A stretch of 64,000 nucleotides of DNA from Phycisphaerales bacterium (GCA_020639075.1 JACKHI010000001.1:5146001-5210000); one strand, 5' to 3'; shown: positions 35,768-44,885, counted from the stretch's first letter. Program-made: numbers and translations. Notes: generated from the letters alone by a model not told the origin.

Positions 35768-36603
35768 GATGTGAGCCCCCTGTGGAGCATTTGCACGGCC
35801 ACAACGATGAGGACGATCGTGAAAGCGGCGCGCAGGGCGGCGCTGTTCAGGCGGCGCATCTGGCGAGATCCGATCAGCGAGCCGCACACGACGCCGATCG
35901 CGGTCGGTCCCGCGACATAGGGATCGATGTCGCCTCGCGCGAAATAGACGCCCGCGCTGGCGGCGGCGGTGACGCCGATCATGAACGTGCTCGTGGCGGC
36001 GGCGACTTTGAGCGGGACGCGCATGTACACGCTCATGGCGGGGACCTTGATAACGCCTCCGCCGATGCCGAGCAGGCCGCTCATTATGCCGGCGATGCCG
36101 CTCAGGGCGAATCCGGCGCCGGTTCGGTAGACACGATAGCTCACTTGTTCGCCGGTGGCATGGTTGTGATAGACCCCGTTCAGGCGCAAGGCGTCGGCGA
36201 GCCGATCGGGACGATGGTCGACGCGTTCAGCTCCGTAGTTGTGCCGCCACATGGCATACGCGGTGTAGATGAGGGCGAGACCGAAGGCGACTTCGAGCCA
36301 TTTCCCAGTCAGGCGTCCTGCGAGGAAAGCGCCGCTCAGAGCGCCGGTTGTGGTGGCCAGTTCGAGAAACATCCCGAGTCGGAGATTGACCATCTGGTCC
36401 TTGACGTAAGCAGCGCCGGCGCCGCTGGACGTCGCGATGACTGAAACGATGGATGCGCCGATCGCGTAGCGGATGTCCACGCCGAGCCACAGCGACAACG
36501 CCGGTACGACGATGATTCCGCCGCCGAGTCCGAGCACGGAGCCGAGCATGCCGGCGCCGATCGAGACGAGGAAGATAGCCGTCATGACGACGAAGGGAGT
36601 CAT
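35764..36603 (-). CDS. TauE/SafE family sulfite/anion exporter
   Basis: 279 residues with about eight membrane segments. Two inverted halves both carry the family loop: GMLGSVLGLGGGIIVVPAL near the N-terminus and GIMSGLLGIGGGVIKVPAM in the second half. It transports sulfite, sulfonates or other small anions across the inner membrane; the substrate cannot be told from sequence. The ATG at 36603 gives a clean N-terminus, but no good ribosome binding site is visible, so a nearby start is possible. It forms a two-gene operon with the DUF1634 gene. Confidence 0.85.
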   Translation of the reverse strand: MTPFVVMTAIFLVSIGAGMLGSVLGLGGGIIVVPALSLWLGVDIRYAIGASIVSVIATSSGAGAAYVKDQMVNLRLGMFLELATTTGALSGAFLAGRLTGKWLEVAFGLALIYTAYAMWRHNYGAERVDHRPDRLADALRLNGVYHNHATGEQVSYRVYRTGAGFALSGIAGIMSGLLGIGGGVIKVPAMSVYMRVPLKVAAATSTFMIGVTAAASAGVYFARGDIDPYVAGPTAIGVVCGSLIGSRQMRRLNSAALRAAFTIVLIVVAVQMLHRGLTS

Positions 36604-36774
36604 AACGGCAGAGACTAGGGCATGGAAAATGCGCCCGCAAGTTCGCGACGGGTGCGTTCCACAACACGTCTGCGCACACGACAAGCGGCGATCGAGCCGC
36701 GATGTCGCCATGCGGAATTGTTTTGACATGCGGCGAGCCTCACGATTTCATGGGGAGAAGAAGGAGGTCGCGAG

Positions 36775-37563
36775 ATGGGGCAAATCCGCGTATGGATATT
36801 CGCCGGGGTAGGTATTGGATTAACGATCGTCGCCGGTTTCGCCTGCCGCCCTGCGTCGTCACCGACGACGCCGGCCAAAGCGCCGGCCGTCGCGGCGACG
36901 GCGCCGAAGCCGATGGGGAAGTTCCTCTTTCAGCCGTATTTTCATTACGAATTCAAGGAGCCCAGCATCGACGGTTCCGGTTTCTTCGTTCGCACGGAGA
37001 ACAATCGTCTCGCCGCGATCATCGCCGCCAGCTGCGTCAAGTTCGACGAGACGCGCCTGACGGGTATTCACGCGATATCGATCGGTGATTGGACGCCGAT
37101 TGTCGCGCTGCAACAGAGTTGGGGCCTGCCGGGCGATGCGGGGACGGACAAACCCGTCAGGGACTATCGAAACGACTATCTCATCATGCCCGTCGGCATC
37201 GAACTTTCGGACGATTCGGTGCTCGATCTTGATGTTCGAGCCGTGCCGGTCGAAGGGGAGCCCGTCTGGTTTCCGAACAAGGTCGAGACGGAGCCGCGCG
37301 GATACGAGTGGATCGACGGCGTCGTAGACGAGGTCCAGCGCGGCTATATCCGCGTGCGGCTCGATACGTCGAAGACGATTCGGGCCCAGGGCGGCGCGCC
37401 GATCGTCAGCGGAACGACGGGCAAGGTGATCGGCACGCTGTCGCGCGCCGAGAAGATTCAACAGAAGTCGGTGTTGTGGCTCTGCCCGGCGCCGGCGATA
37501 CGTGCCGCCATGAAGTCGGCACAGTCGTTTCCCGCGTTGAAGGATGTTGTCGGCGGGAAGTGA
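36775..37563 (+). CDS. Lipoprotein with trypsin-like fold, active site not evident
   Basis: 262 residues. GGAGG lies seven bases upstream of the ATG. A hydrophobic leader ends VAGFAC, giving a probable lipidated Cys24, followed by a Pro/Thr/Ala linker. The globular part looks like a chymotrypsin-fold domain: DGSGFFVRTENNRLAAIIAA is where trypsin-like proteases begin, and GGAPIVSGTTGKVIGTLSR is where GNSGGP-VVN-GxVVGI normally sits. The expected Ser (in GNSGGP) and the His-containing TAAHC motif are not present; SCVKFDE stands instead. I infer a non-catalytic relative. It is divergent from the transporter pair. Confidence 0.65.
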   Translation: MGQIRVWIFAGVGIGLTIVAGFACRPASSPTTPAKAPAVAATAPKPMGKFLFQPYFHYEFKEPSIDGSGFFVRTENNRLAAIIAASCVKFDETRLTGIHAISIGDWTPIVALQQSWGLPGDAGTDKPVRDYRNDYLIMPVGIELSDDSVLDLDVRAVPVEGEPVWFPNKVETEPRGYEWIDGVVDEVQRGYIRVRLDTSKTIRAQGGAPIVSGTTGKVIGTLSRAEKIQQKSVLWLCPAPAIRAAMKSAQSFPALKDVVGGK

Positions 37564-37718
37564 CGGGGCGGCCGTTGTTGAATGCGATGCGGCGGAAAGA
37601 CTGACGGCATTCGATATGCGCCTCGAGCGCAGACATTCCTTGGTCGACTCATGTAGTAATATGGCATGATCCCGTTTTCCGTCGTGCAGCCTGCCAGTGA
37701 GCCCCTCTTGATACCAAG

Positions 37719-39242
37719 TCAACGTGACGACTGATCCGGCTCGGAAGAATCGCTCGGTGTTTTCGCGATGCAGTAAAGATGCCCTGTTCCGCGAATGAAG
37801 AGTTCGCCGTCGCACACGGCAGGTGACGCGTAAATCGGTTCGTCGAGCGTATTCGTCGCCAATACCCGCGGCTCATCTCCGATCGCCATGACTGTGGTGA
37901 CACCATCGAGGTTCGGCAGGTAGAGCTTGCCGCCGGCGATCGTGATGGATGCGTAGTACGTTCCGGGCAGCCGATGTCGCCAGATCATGTCGCCTGCCGT
38001 TGTTTCGCGGCACGTGGCGATTCCGCTCTTGGAAACGGCATAGACGCGGCCTTCATTAAACGCCGGCGAGCTGACGACGGGCACTTGTCTCTTGGTCTGC
38101 CAGATTGTTGTCGCTGTCGTCGCGCCGTTTGACGACGTCAATCGGATTGCCGTCATGTGAATGGGATGATTGCATTCGCCGGCGAAGATGACGATGTCGC
38201 CGTCGGCGACGGGCGATGTGACGATCTGCTCGGCGTCGGTCGGGAGCGTCCACAACTCGCGGCCCGTCGCCGGATCGTAGCCGGTGATTCGTCGATAGCC
38301 GTCGTGTATGAGTTGATCGCTGTCGCCGACGTGGACGACGATCGGCGTGGAATAGGCGTCCATTCGTTCGCGGCGGCCTTCGGTCGGGGCTGTACGCTCG
38401 GACGTCCATCGCGCGGCGCCTGTGTGTTTGTCGAGTGCGGTCGTGTAGTTTCGCTTGTCGGTGTCGTGCGTGACGATCAGCAGATCGTTCCAGAGAACTG
38501 GCGAACTGCCCGCCTTGTAGAGAATCTCGGGCGTCGGATCGTGATTCGCCCATACGACGGCGCCATTGAAGTCAAGACAATAGACGCCTGCGACGCCGAA
38601 GTGGGCGTAGATGTGACGACCGTCGGTCGTCGGCGTGGGCGTCGCGGCGGAGGTCAGCGCTGTTGATCCGAGTAGGGGCCCCGCAGCACATTCAGTCTGC
38701 CAGCGAATCGTTCCGGTTTGGCGATCAATGCAGACGATGTAACGCAGGGTTTCCAAGTCGGGTTGCGCCCAATGGCGGGCGATGATGATCGCGGTCAAGG
38801 CACAGGCGCCGCTGACGCACAAGGCGATCCAGCGATGTCTCTTCGAGCGTGACGCGTGTTGCGCAGTCAGGCTCGGGGCGTTTGGCGAGCGCTTTCGCCT
38901 GGGCGTCACGAGTCGCACGAGGACGAACCCGCCGACGGCGGCGACAAAGGCCGCCGTCCAGACGGTAGATTGGTATCGCGATTCGGCGTCGCGGCCGATG
39001 CCCGTAGCGGCCGTCGTGAGGATCACAGCATCCCCCGATACGATGGGCGACGAATGGCCTGCACCTTGGATCGGCGTCTTCCAACGGATATTGAGCGACT
39101 CGCTCCAGATCGCGGGGGCAGCGTCTGTTGCTGCAATACCGGTGCCGTTACCGCGCCATTGCGGCCAGTCGTCGGCCGCGGCAGGAACTGTCCCTTGATT
39201 GCCGAGCGCAAGGACCAGGACGATAAGCGACGGGATCCGCAT
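37719..39242 (-). CDS. PQQ-type beta-propeller protein with internal membrane segments
   Basis: 507 residues. The start at 39242 gives a signal peptide (IPSLIVLVLALGNQGTVPAA) followed by DDWPQWRGNGTGIA, the typical beginning of planctomycete PQQ-like propellers. Propeller strands with W motifs recur (IRWQTECAAGPLLGS, GAARWTSERTAPT, GRELWTLPTDAEQ, GDMIWRHRLPG). Between the first and later blades, residues about 93-165, two hydrophobic segments occur (TVWTAAFVAAVGGFVLVRLV and WIALCVSGACALTAIIIARH) around a basic loop. This would place the short first part and the main propeller on the outer face and the loop inside. Cofactor binding is not shown. No strong ribosome binding site. Confidence 0.75.
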   Translation of the reverse strand: MRIPSLIVLVLALGNQGTVPAAADDWPQWRGNGTGIAATDAAPAIWSESLNIRWKTPIQGAGHSSPIVSGDAVILTTAATGIGRDAESRYQSTVWTAAFVAAVGGFVLVRLVTPRRKRSPNAPSLTAQHASRSKRHRWIALCVSGACALTAIIIARHWAQPDLETLRYIVCIDRQTGTIRWQTECAAGPLLGSTALTSAATPTPTTDGRHIYAHFGVAGVYCLDFNGAVVWANHDPTPEILYKAGSSPVLWNDLLIVTHDTDKRNYTTALDKHTGAARWTSERTAPTEGRRERMDAYSTPIVVHVGDSDQLIHDGYRRITGYDPATGRELWTLPTDAEQIVTSPVADGDIVIFAGECNHPIHMTAIRLTSSNGATTATTIWQTKRQVPVVSSPAFNEGRVYAVSKSGIATCRETTAGDMIWRHRLPGTYYASITIAGGKLYLPNLDGVTTVMAIGDEPRVLATNTLDEPIYASPAVCDGELFIRGTGHLYCIAKTPSDSSEPDQSSR

Positions 39243-39483
39243 GATGCGGGATCTTACGCCTTGGACGATGGATGATCGACGTATTGGACGCTGCTCTTTG
39301 GATTCACGCAGCCTCGTTGTTATCGGGATGTGACGTCGCGAACTGGATCTGGATTGGCGCACTGCACCGGTAGGACGTGTCACGTGAAAACGTGGAGATG
39401 TTCCCTCGATTCCTGCATTGGTTTTGACGCGGAATTTCGGCTTGAAATCACGCAGAATCACCTCGACGGTCCTGCAAAAATGC

Positions 39484-39512
39484 TGTTACCGACACTCTTT
39501 CGGCGTTATAAT
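39484..39512 (+). promoter_or_regulatory. Probable sigma-70-type promoter for the poly-Gly lipoprotein
   Basis: A perfect TATAAT at 39507-39512 with a weak TGTTAC -35 at 39484-39489, 17 bases apart. It lies 83 bases before the ATG at 39595. Confidence 0.5.
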
Positions 39513-39594
39513 CCAGGCGCGGCCGGGGGCTTGGCCGATGATCTCGTCCCCCTCGTGCACGACGCTCGCTACGAACCGCAGGAGGAAGATCTCG

Positions 39595-40575
39595 ATGCAA
39601 CTCAAGGCATCCAGCTTGAAGACCCGCCCGATGACCCGGGGCGTGGGACTGTATATTTTTGCGCTGTGCATTATTGGATGCGGCTCTGTCAGCCCGTTTC
39701 TCACTGGTCAATTCAACAACACGCTGCCCATTATCCCTGGCGGCGGCGGTGGCGGCGGCGGGGGGGGAGGTGGCGGCGGGGCCCAGAGCTTCACGTACTT
39801 CGATCAGATTCCCGCAAACCTCCAGTTCATCACGTCTGAAGTGCGCAACGGTACGCCTTACCCACTCGCTTATCGCGTCTTGTTTCTCGTTACGGCCGAC
39901 GTCCGGACGGACGGCGGGGATGACGGCTTCGTGCGAAATGCGGCCGACATCCAGAACTATCTCAGCGCCGGGTATCGCGACGTGATTGCGTTCAACCAGC
40001 CGATCGGTTCGTCCGTCAGCTATTCGTGCAACTTCATATTCCTGCAACGCGGTTCACGGCTCCTGGTCAAGGAATTCGGCGTCGGACAGGGATTCGGACT
40101 CGCGCCGTTGCCGCCGAATGTCGATGCCCCGGAAAACACGCCTCCGCCAGGGAACATCCACACGCGATCGGACAATGGTCAGCCCCAGGTTCCCGTGCCG
40201 GAGTTTATCGCGTTCATCAGCGACTCCCCCGGTTTTGGCTGTCAGGATCCTGAAGATACCTGCTCGTCCGTGGCGTTCCGGCTGTTGCAGAATAATCAGC
40301 CGAATCCACTGCTCGATATCACGGGGCTGAAGATTCAGGGCACGACGTGTGGTCAGGGTACGGGAATCACGCCTTCGTGCCGCTTGAACCTGGATCCGAC
40401 ACGCCAGTCGTCGCTGACGCAATATCCGCTCGGCGGCAACATTGTCTGGGTCGCGCTCGACCCGGATCGAATCGGATCGCTGACGGATCCCACGGTCGAA
40501 GATCCCAAGCGTGACGTGGTCTGGCTGGTGACCGACGCGGCGGGTGTTGTCGAGCATGTGCCGGACGATAATTGA
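39595..40575 (+). CDS. Lipoprotein with poly-glycine linker, unknown function
   Basis: 326 residues. AGGAGG lies nine bases before the ATG at 39595, which opens a lipoprotein signal (GLYIFALCIIGC, Cys29 as lipid site). Residues 49-62 are 14 consecutive Gly, encoded by GGC/GGG codons that include a run of eight G at about 39763. The globular part starts FTYFDQIPANLQFITSEVRN and contains six or more Cys in CQDPEDTC and TTCGQGTG segments. I do not recognise the family. Likely held in a membrane with the Gly tract as a flexible spacer (inference). The G run could slip in replication. Confidence 0.7.
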   Translation: MQLKASSLKTRPMTRGVGLYIFALCIIGCGSVSPFLTGQFNNTLPIIPGGGGGGGGGGGGGGAQSFTYFDQIPANLQFITSEVRNGTPYPLAYRVLFLVTADVRTDGGDDGFVRNAADIQNYLSAGYRDVIAFNQPIGSSVSYSCNFIFLQRGSRLLVKEFGVGQGFGLAPLPPNVDAPENTPPPGNIHTRSDNGQPQVPVPEFIAFISDSPGFGCQDPEDTCSSVAFRLLQNNQPNPLLDITGLKIQGTTCGQGTGITPSCRLNLDPTRQSSLTQYPLGGNIVWVALDPDRIGSLTDPTVEDPKRDVVWLVTDAAGVVEHVPDDN

Positions 40576-40756
40576 GTCGGGGCGCCTGCGGCGAGATTCC
40601 CATTCACTCACTGAAATCACAAGCTTCTGGGCATAGATGTTCGTTGTGGCGGCTGACCTGCCGATTGGTAAATCGCTGTCCACAGTGATTCTACGTGCCC
40701 GCTCGATCGAAAGGCGATTGGGCACTGTGATTGAGATTACATCTGCTCTACGAAGA

Positions 40757-40894
40757 TCAATCTGGCAGATTCAAGGTCAACGTGTGCAATTCTCTTTCGG
40801 GCACGATCTCTCCGGCCGCGATACGTTGACTGAATAACTCAGCTTCGTTGGTGAGTCGTTCATAGAGACCGCCAACCGTGAAGGGTCGGGCCAC
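40757..40894 (-). CDS. Possible 45-residue small gene or gene remnant
   Basis: The minus-strand frame from a GTG at 40894 reads VARPFTVGGLYERLTNEAEL, then FSQRIAAGEIVPERELHTLT, then LNLPD and a stop. The composition is strongly protein-like with a helical character. No ribosome binding site precedes it and a stop codon lies six codons upstream. An overlapping frame just upstream (MIPWTMGGPT) could be a frameshifted continuation. It may be a small gene or the tail of a decayed one. I do not recognise it. Confidence 0.35.
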   Translation of the reverse strand: MARPFTVGGLYERLTNEAELFSQRIAAGEIVPERELHTLTLNLPD

Positions 40895-41036
40895 CCATCG
40901 TCCACGGGATCATGTCTTGATCGCCATTAGGACGGTGCGGCAGATGTTTGCCTTGGATTGGTCCGCACAATTATCCAAGTCGGGCGTTCATGCGCGGGGG
41001 TGTCACAAAACCGGAATTGCCCTATCATATCGCCCT

Positions 41037-41060
41037 AGTTCGTGATATTTTTCACGAACT
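41037..41060 (+). promoter_or_regulatory. Perfect inverted repeat upstream of nuoG
   Basis: AGTTCGTGA-tatttt-TCACGAACT: a nine-base-pair dyad with an AT-only spacer, about 175 bases before nuoG and just downstream of a TATCAT box. The symmetry and position suggest an operator for a dimeric repressor controlling the nuo operon. No T tract follows, so a terminator is less likely. Confidence 0.5.
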
Positions 41061-41235
41061 ATGACGGGCGACGGTGGAAGGTCACCCCAACTGGCGCGGT
41101 CAACCGATTGACTGGCAGGGGCTTACCGACGTCGGCCGAGGCGGCCATCGGTTCGTTCGGCGCGTTGCGTCGGGGCGGATGTCGCCGATCGAGGTTCGGA
41201 TCGACGGGAAGGATTTCGCCTTCAGGCTGACGCCC

Positions 41236-42858
41236 ATGCCAAAGATCATCATCGACGGAAAAGAGATCGAGTGCCGGGACAAGATACCCGTCCTTCAGGC
41301 TGCGCTCGAGGCGGGCTGGGATGTGCCGCACTATTGCTACCATCCGGGTCTCAGCGTCGTCGCATCGTGTCGCCTCTGCCTGATGGAAATGAAGATGCCC
41401 CATCCGCAGACGAAAGAGATGGGCTGGGCGCCGAAGCTTTTTCCGAGTTGTCAGACACCCGTGCGAGACGGTCTGGAAGTGCGATTCGCCTCGGACAAGG
41501 TTGTGGAGAATCAGAAGGAGTGCATGGAGTACTTCCTGCTGAATCATCCGCTGGACTGCCCCGTTTGCGATCAGGCGGGTGAGTGTTATTTACAGGATTA
41601 CAGTCTCAAATTCGGCGAGGCGACCAGTCAGATGGTCGAGCCGAAGAACAAGAACCCGAAGAAAGACATCGGCTCCAGGACGCTGCTTTATTCCGATCGT
41701 TGCGTGATGTGTTCGCGCTGCGTGCGGTTCTGTGATGAGGTCGCGGGAACGGGCGAGCTGGGCATTATCAATCGCGGCAGCCGTGCGGAAATAGACATCT
41801 TCCCAGGCGTACCGCTCGAAAATGAGTTGCAGGGCAATGTCGTCGACGTTTGTCCTGTCGGTAGTTTGCTGGACAAGGACTTCCTGATGGACCAGCGCGT
41901 CTGGTTCCTCAAGAGCGCCGACAGCGTCTGTAATGGATGCGCGACGGGGTGCGCGATCCACGTCGATCACAATAAGAATCAGGTCTGGCGGCTGAAGCCG
42001 CGCTTCAATCCCGGCGTGAACGACTGGTGGATGTGCGACGAAGGCCGATTCGACTTCAAGTACGTCGAAGATCCAAATCGCCTGACGCGACTGACGGTCC
42101 GGCGTGGCGTTGAAGCACAGCCGGCGGACTGGTCGGCGCTGGACGAAGTCGCGCGGCTGCGGCTGGGGGGCGTCGTCGAGCAAAAGGGGGCGGGCAGCAT
42201 CGCGTGCATGTTGTCGCCGTTCATGTCGTGCGAAGAAGCGTGGCTGCTGGCGACTTTCGTGCGATCCGTCGATGCGAAAGCAACGCTGGTGATGGGGCCT
42301 GTGCCGTACGAAGGTGAGGATCGGCACTTCCCGGTCAACGGCAACGGCAAACCGCCGAAGTTCACGATTCTCAAGGAAAAAGCGCCGAATCGTCGCGGGA
42401 TTGAGATGATCCTTGAAGCACTGGGCGGTGAGACGCCCAAGCTGGAGGACTTCCTCGCGAAGGCGGGCAAGGGTGCGTACGGTGCGATCTGGTTCGTCGG
42501 CGGCTATCCGAAGGCGTGGGTCACGAAGGAGATCGCCGCGGCCGGCGAGAAGACAGGCGTCACGCTGGTGCAGGACATTCTGCCAAGCAAGTTGACCGAG
42601 GGCGCCGACGTCGTCATCCCGAGCTGCGCGTGGGTGGAGCGATCCGGCTGTTTCGTGAATCATCAGGGCAAGATTCAACCGTTCGAGGCGGCGATCAAGC
42701 CACCGGACGGATGTCATCGAGACGGAAATTACTTATTGCAGCTGACGGGCGAATCGGGCCTCTACAACGCCGCGCGGGTGCGCGATAGGATGTCCGCTTC
42801 GATCCCCGCATTCGGGGAGCTGCATGTGGCGCCGGAACCGCCGGCACACGCGCATTAG
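41236..42858 (+). CDS. nuoG: NADH-quinone oxidoreductase subunit G (short form)
   Basis: 540 residues from the ATG at 41236, where the 2Fe-2S domain begins (PKIIIDGKEIECRDK). An ATG at 41179 would add 19 residues and has purine-rich sequence before it, so the start is not certain. Iron-sulfur ligands are complete: 2Fe-2S C34, C45, C48, C72; N5-type H104, C108, C111, C117; second 4Fe-4S C156, C159, C162, C206; and the extra C232, C235, C239, C267 cluster of the molybdopterin-like domain. The rest of that domain is much shorter than in E. coli NuoG (908 residues). It carries electrons in the peripheral arm of complex I. First gene of an eight-gene operon. Confidence 0.93.
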   Translation: MPKIIIDGKEIECRDKIPVLQAALEAGWDVPHYCYHPGLSVVASCRLCLMEMKMPHPQTKEMGWAPKLFPSCQTPVRDGLEVRFASDKVVENQKECMEYFLLNHPLDCPVCDQAGECYLQDYSLKFGEATSQMVEPKNKNPKKDIGSRTLLYSDRCVMCSRCVRFCDEVAGTGELGIINRGSRAEIDIFPGVPLENELQGNVVDVCPVGSLLDKDFLMDQRVWFLKSADSVCNGCATGCAIHVDHNKNQVWRLKPRFNPGVNDWWMCDEGRFDFKYVEDPNRLTRLTVRRGVEAQPADWSALDEVARLRLGGVVEQKGAGSIACMLSPFMSCEEAWLLATFVRSVDAKATLVMGPVPYEGEDRHFPVNGNGKPPKFTILKEKAPNRRGIEMILEALGGETPKLEDFLAKAGKGAYGAIWFVGGYPKAWVTKEIAAAGEKTGVTLVQDILPSKLTEGADVVIPSCAWVERSGCFVNHQGKIQPFEAAIKPPDGCHRDGNYLLQLTGESGLYNAARVRDRMSASIPAFGELHVAPEPPAHAH

Positions 42859-42919
42859 TGGAAAGCAACGCGGCGTCGGCTGAGGTTTGACGTCATTTAG
42901 AGATAGGAACGCCACGGAC

Positions 42920-44284
42920 TTGGCGCTGATACGAGCCATCATCAAGCATCCGATCCTCTCGGGACTCCTGGCAGTCACGATCGGCGGCATCGTTGTGTTG
43001 ACGCTGATCGTTGCATTCCTCGATCAGATCAAATGGGTTCTGTCGGACCAGTTCTGGTTCAGCAACATTCTCTCCCTTGCGATATTCGGCGGCATCATGA
43101 CGGCCGTCGCCTACTGCATCCTCCTCGAGCGCAAGATCTCGGCGTGGATCCAGGATCGCTATGGACCGAATCGCGTCGGTCCGTTGGGGCTGCTTCAGCC
43201 GTTGGCGGACGGCGTCAAGCTGCTGCTGAAGGAGGACATCACGCCGGGGCACGTGGACAAGGCGCTGTTCGTTTTGGCGCCGTTCATGATGTTTGTCGTG
43301 GCGCTGATCGGCTTCGCGGTTGTGCCGTGGGGCGGTACGTTCCGATGGCCCTGGATGGATGCCGATGCGACGCCGTTGGTGGCTCAAGTGGCGAGCATCG
43401 ACATTGCGGTAATCTACCTGCTCGCCGTCGGCTCGATGGGCGTGTACGGCGTCGTGCTGGGCGGCTGGGCGAGCAACAACAAGTACGCCTTCTACGGGGC
43501 GATGCGGGCCGCGGCGCAGATGATCTCGTACGAGATTCCGCTGGGGCTCGTCGTACTGACGGCCGTGATCACGGTCGGCTATCTGCTTCCGGTCGATCAT
43601 GCGATGGATTGTCTGCGGCTGGAGGGCGCCGTTGCGGCGCAGGCGCCGCACGCGGCCAGCTGGACGATGTGGGTGGTTTTCTACCATCCCGTGGCGGCAT
43701 TGCTGATGTTCATCGCGGCGCTGGCGGAAGCGAATCGCGCGCCGTTCGATCTGGCCGAAGCGGAGCAGGAGCTGATCGGCGGATTCCATACCGAATACAG
43801 CGCGATGAAGTGGGCGATGTTCTTCCTCGGCGAATACGCCCACATGATCACGTCGAGCGCGTTCATGGTCTGTCTTTTCTGGGGCGGCTATCACCTGCCT
43901 TACTGCACGTGGCTGAGCACGGATGAATCGGCGTTGGCGATGCTATGCCGAATCGGCGTGATCGGCGCGAAGATCGCGATCTTCATCGGCGCCTACATGG
44001 TCGTGCGCTGGTCGTTGCCGCGATTCCGGTTCGATCAGCTGATGCGACTCGCGTGGAAGTCGCTGGTTCCGATGGGGCTTGTGATACTCGCGGCGCAGGT
44101 GCTGATCGTCTATTACGGCTGGCCGCAGTGGATTTCCATCGTTGTTAACCTGGGCGTGCTGGTTCTCGCGGCAATCGCGTCGCTGACGAACGCCATGCCG
44201 ATCTCGGGGCGGCAGCAGAGCCTGCTCATCAAGGAAAAGGCCGCACGGGAAAAGGAATACGAGTTACAGCATGCCGGCGTCTGA
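42920..44284 (+). CDS. nuoH: NADH-quinone oxidoreductase subunit H
   Basis: About 454 residues, with eight or more membrane segments. It anchors the peripheral arm and forms the quinone chamber. Family motifs include LLERKISAWIQDRYGPNRVG, then GLLQPLADGVKLLLKED, and FDLAEAEQELIGGFHTEYS. No ATG is available at the 5' end. A TTG at 42920 with AGGAA upstream is chosen; a TTG at 42887 would add 11 residues. It is longer than the usual 320-350 because of a periplasmic-side insertion around residues 150 and 240 (HAMDCLRLEGAVAAQAPHAA). It overlaps nuoI by 14 bases. Confidence 0.93.
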   Translation: MALIRAIIKHPILSGLLAVTIGGIVVLTLIVAFLDQIKWVLSDQFWFSNILSLAIFGGIMTAVAYCILLERKISAWIQDRYGPNRVGPLGLLQPLADGVKLLLKEDITPGHVDKALFVLAPFMMFVVALIGFAVVPWGGTFRWPWMDADATPLVAQVASIDIAVIYLLAVGSMGVYGVVLGGWASNNKYAFYGAMRAAAQMISYEIPLGLVVLTAVITVGYLLPVDHAMDCLRLEGAVAAQAPHAASWTMWVVFYHPVAALLMFIAALAEANRAPFDLAEAEQELIGGFHTEYSAMKWAMFFLGEYAHMITSSAFMVCLFWGGYHLPYCTWLSTDESALAMLCRIGVIGAKIAIFIGAYMVVRWSLPRFRFDQLMRLAWKSLVPMGLVILAAQVLIVYYGWPQWISIVVNLGVLVLAAIASLTNAMPISGRQQSLLIKEKAAREKEYELQHAGV

Positions 44285-44819
44285 CTGGAAAAAAACGGAT
44301 GTCATGAACGTCGATCAGCCCACGCTGACGACGGCGGAGCGTCTGTACCTGCCGCAGATTTTCGGCGGCTTCAAGACGACGCTGCGGCACATGTTCAGCG
44401 TGCATGTTCGAAACAAGAAAGTCATCCAGTATCCCGAGCAGCGCCGGCAGCTCCGCAAGGAAATCTATCGCGGCGTGCATCGGTTGAATCGCGATGACCA
44501 GGGCCGTGTCGCCTGCGTCGCATGTTTCATGTGCGAGACGGCCTGTCCGGCGCACTGCATCCACATCGTGGGTGAAGAGAGCCCGTGGCAGGATCGCGAG
44601 AAGTATCCCGTGCAGTTCGATATCGACGAGCTGCGCTGCATCTACTGCGGGATGTGCGAAGAGGCCTGTCCCGTGGATGCGATCGAACTGACGCCCGAAT
44701 TCCATCTGGTCGGCCGATCCCGCGAAGAGATGATCTTTGACAAGGAGAAGCTGCTGATGGTTTACGACCGAACCAAGGATGAAAAGCCGCGGAAGAACCC
44801 GCGGATTACGGGCTACTAG
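44271..44819 (+). CDS. nuoI: NADH-quinone oxidoreductase subunit I
   Basis: 182 residues, the normal length. Two 4Fe-4S ferredoxin motifs provide clusters N6a and N6b: C82, C85, C88, C92 (CVACFMCETACP) and C123, C126, C129, C133 (CIYCGMCEEACP). The N-terminal part GFKTTLRHMFSVHVRNKKV is the membrane-contact helix region. The ATG lies inside the end of nuoH (14-base overlap), so translation is likely coupled. It passes electrons to cluster N2 in NuoB, which is not in this window. Confidence 0.95.
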   Translation: MPASDWKKTDVMNVDQPTLTTAERLYLPQIFGGFKTTLRHMFSVHVRNKKVIQYPEQRRQLRKEIYRGVHRLNRDDQGRVACVACFMCETACPAHCIHIVGEESPWQDREKYPVQFDIDELRCIYCGMCEEACPVDAIELTPEFHLVGRSREEMIFDKEKLLMVYDRTKDEKPRKNPRITGY

Positions 44820-44885
44820 CCCGCTGTCCGCCGGGGACCCGCGTCGCCGGTTGGTTGGACCGAAACAAGAGCGGAATGTACGACA

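Larger units (their letters stand above)
40576..41235. other. Region upstream of the nuo operon
   Basis: About 660 bases between the poly-Gly lipoprotein and nuoG. It holds a possible small minus-strand ORF (40757-40894) and the inverted repeat at 41037-41060. A TATCAT at 41023-41028 just before the repeat could be part of the nuo promoter. Confidence 0.45.

Noticed and set aside
39418..39594. An upstream extension of the poly-Gly lipoprotein gene
   Set aside because: The extension would remove the lipoprotein signal from the N-terminus. AGGAGG and a TATAAT box fit the ATG at 39595.
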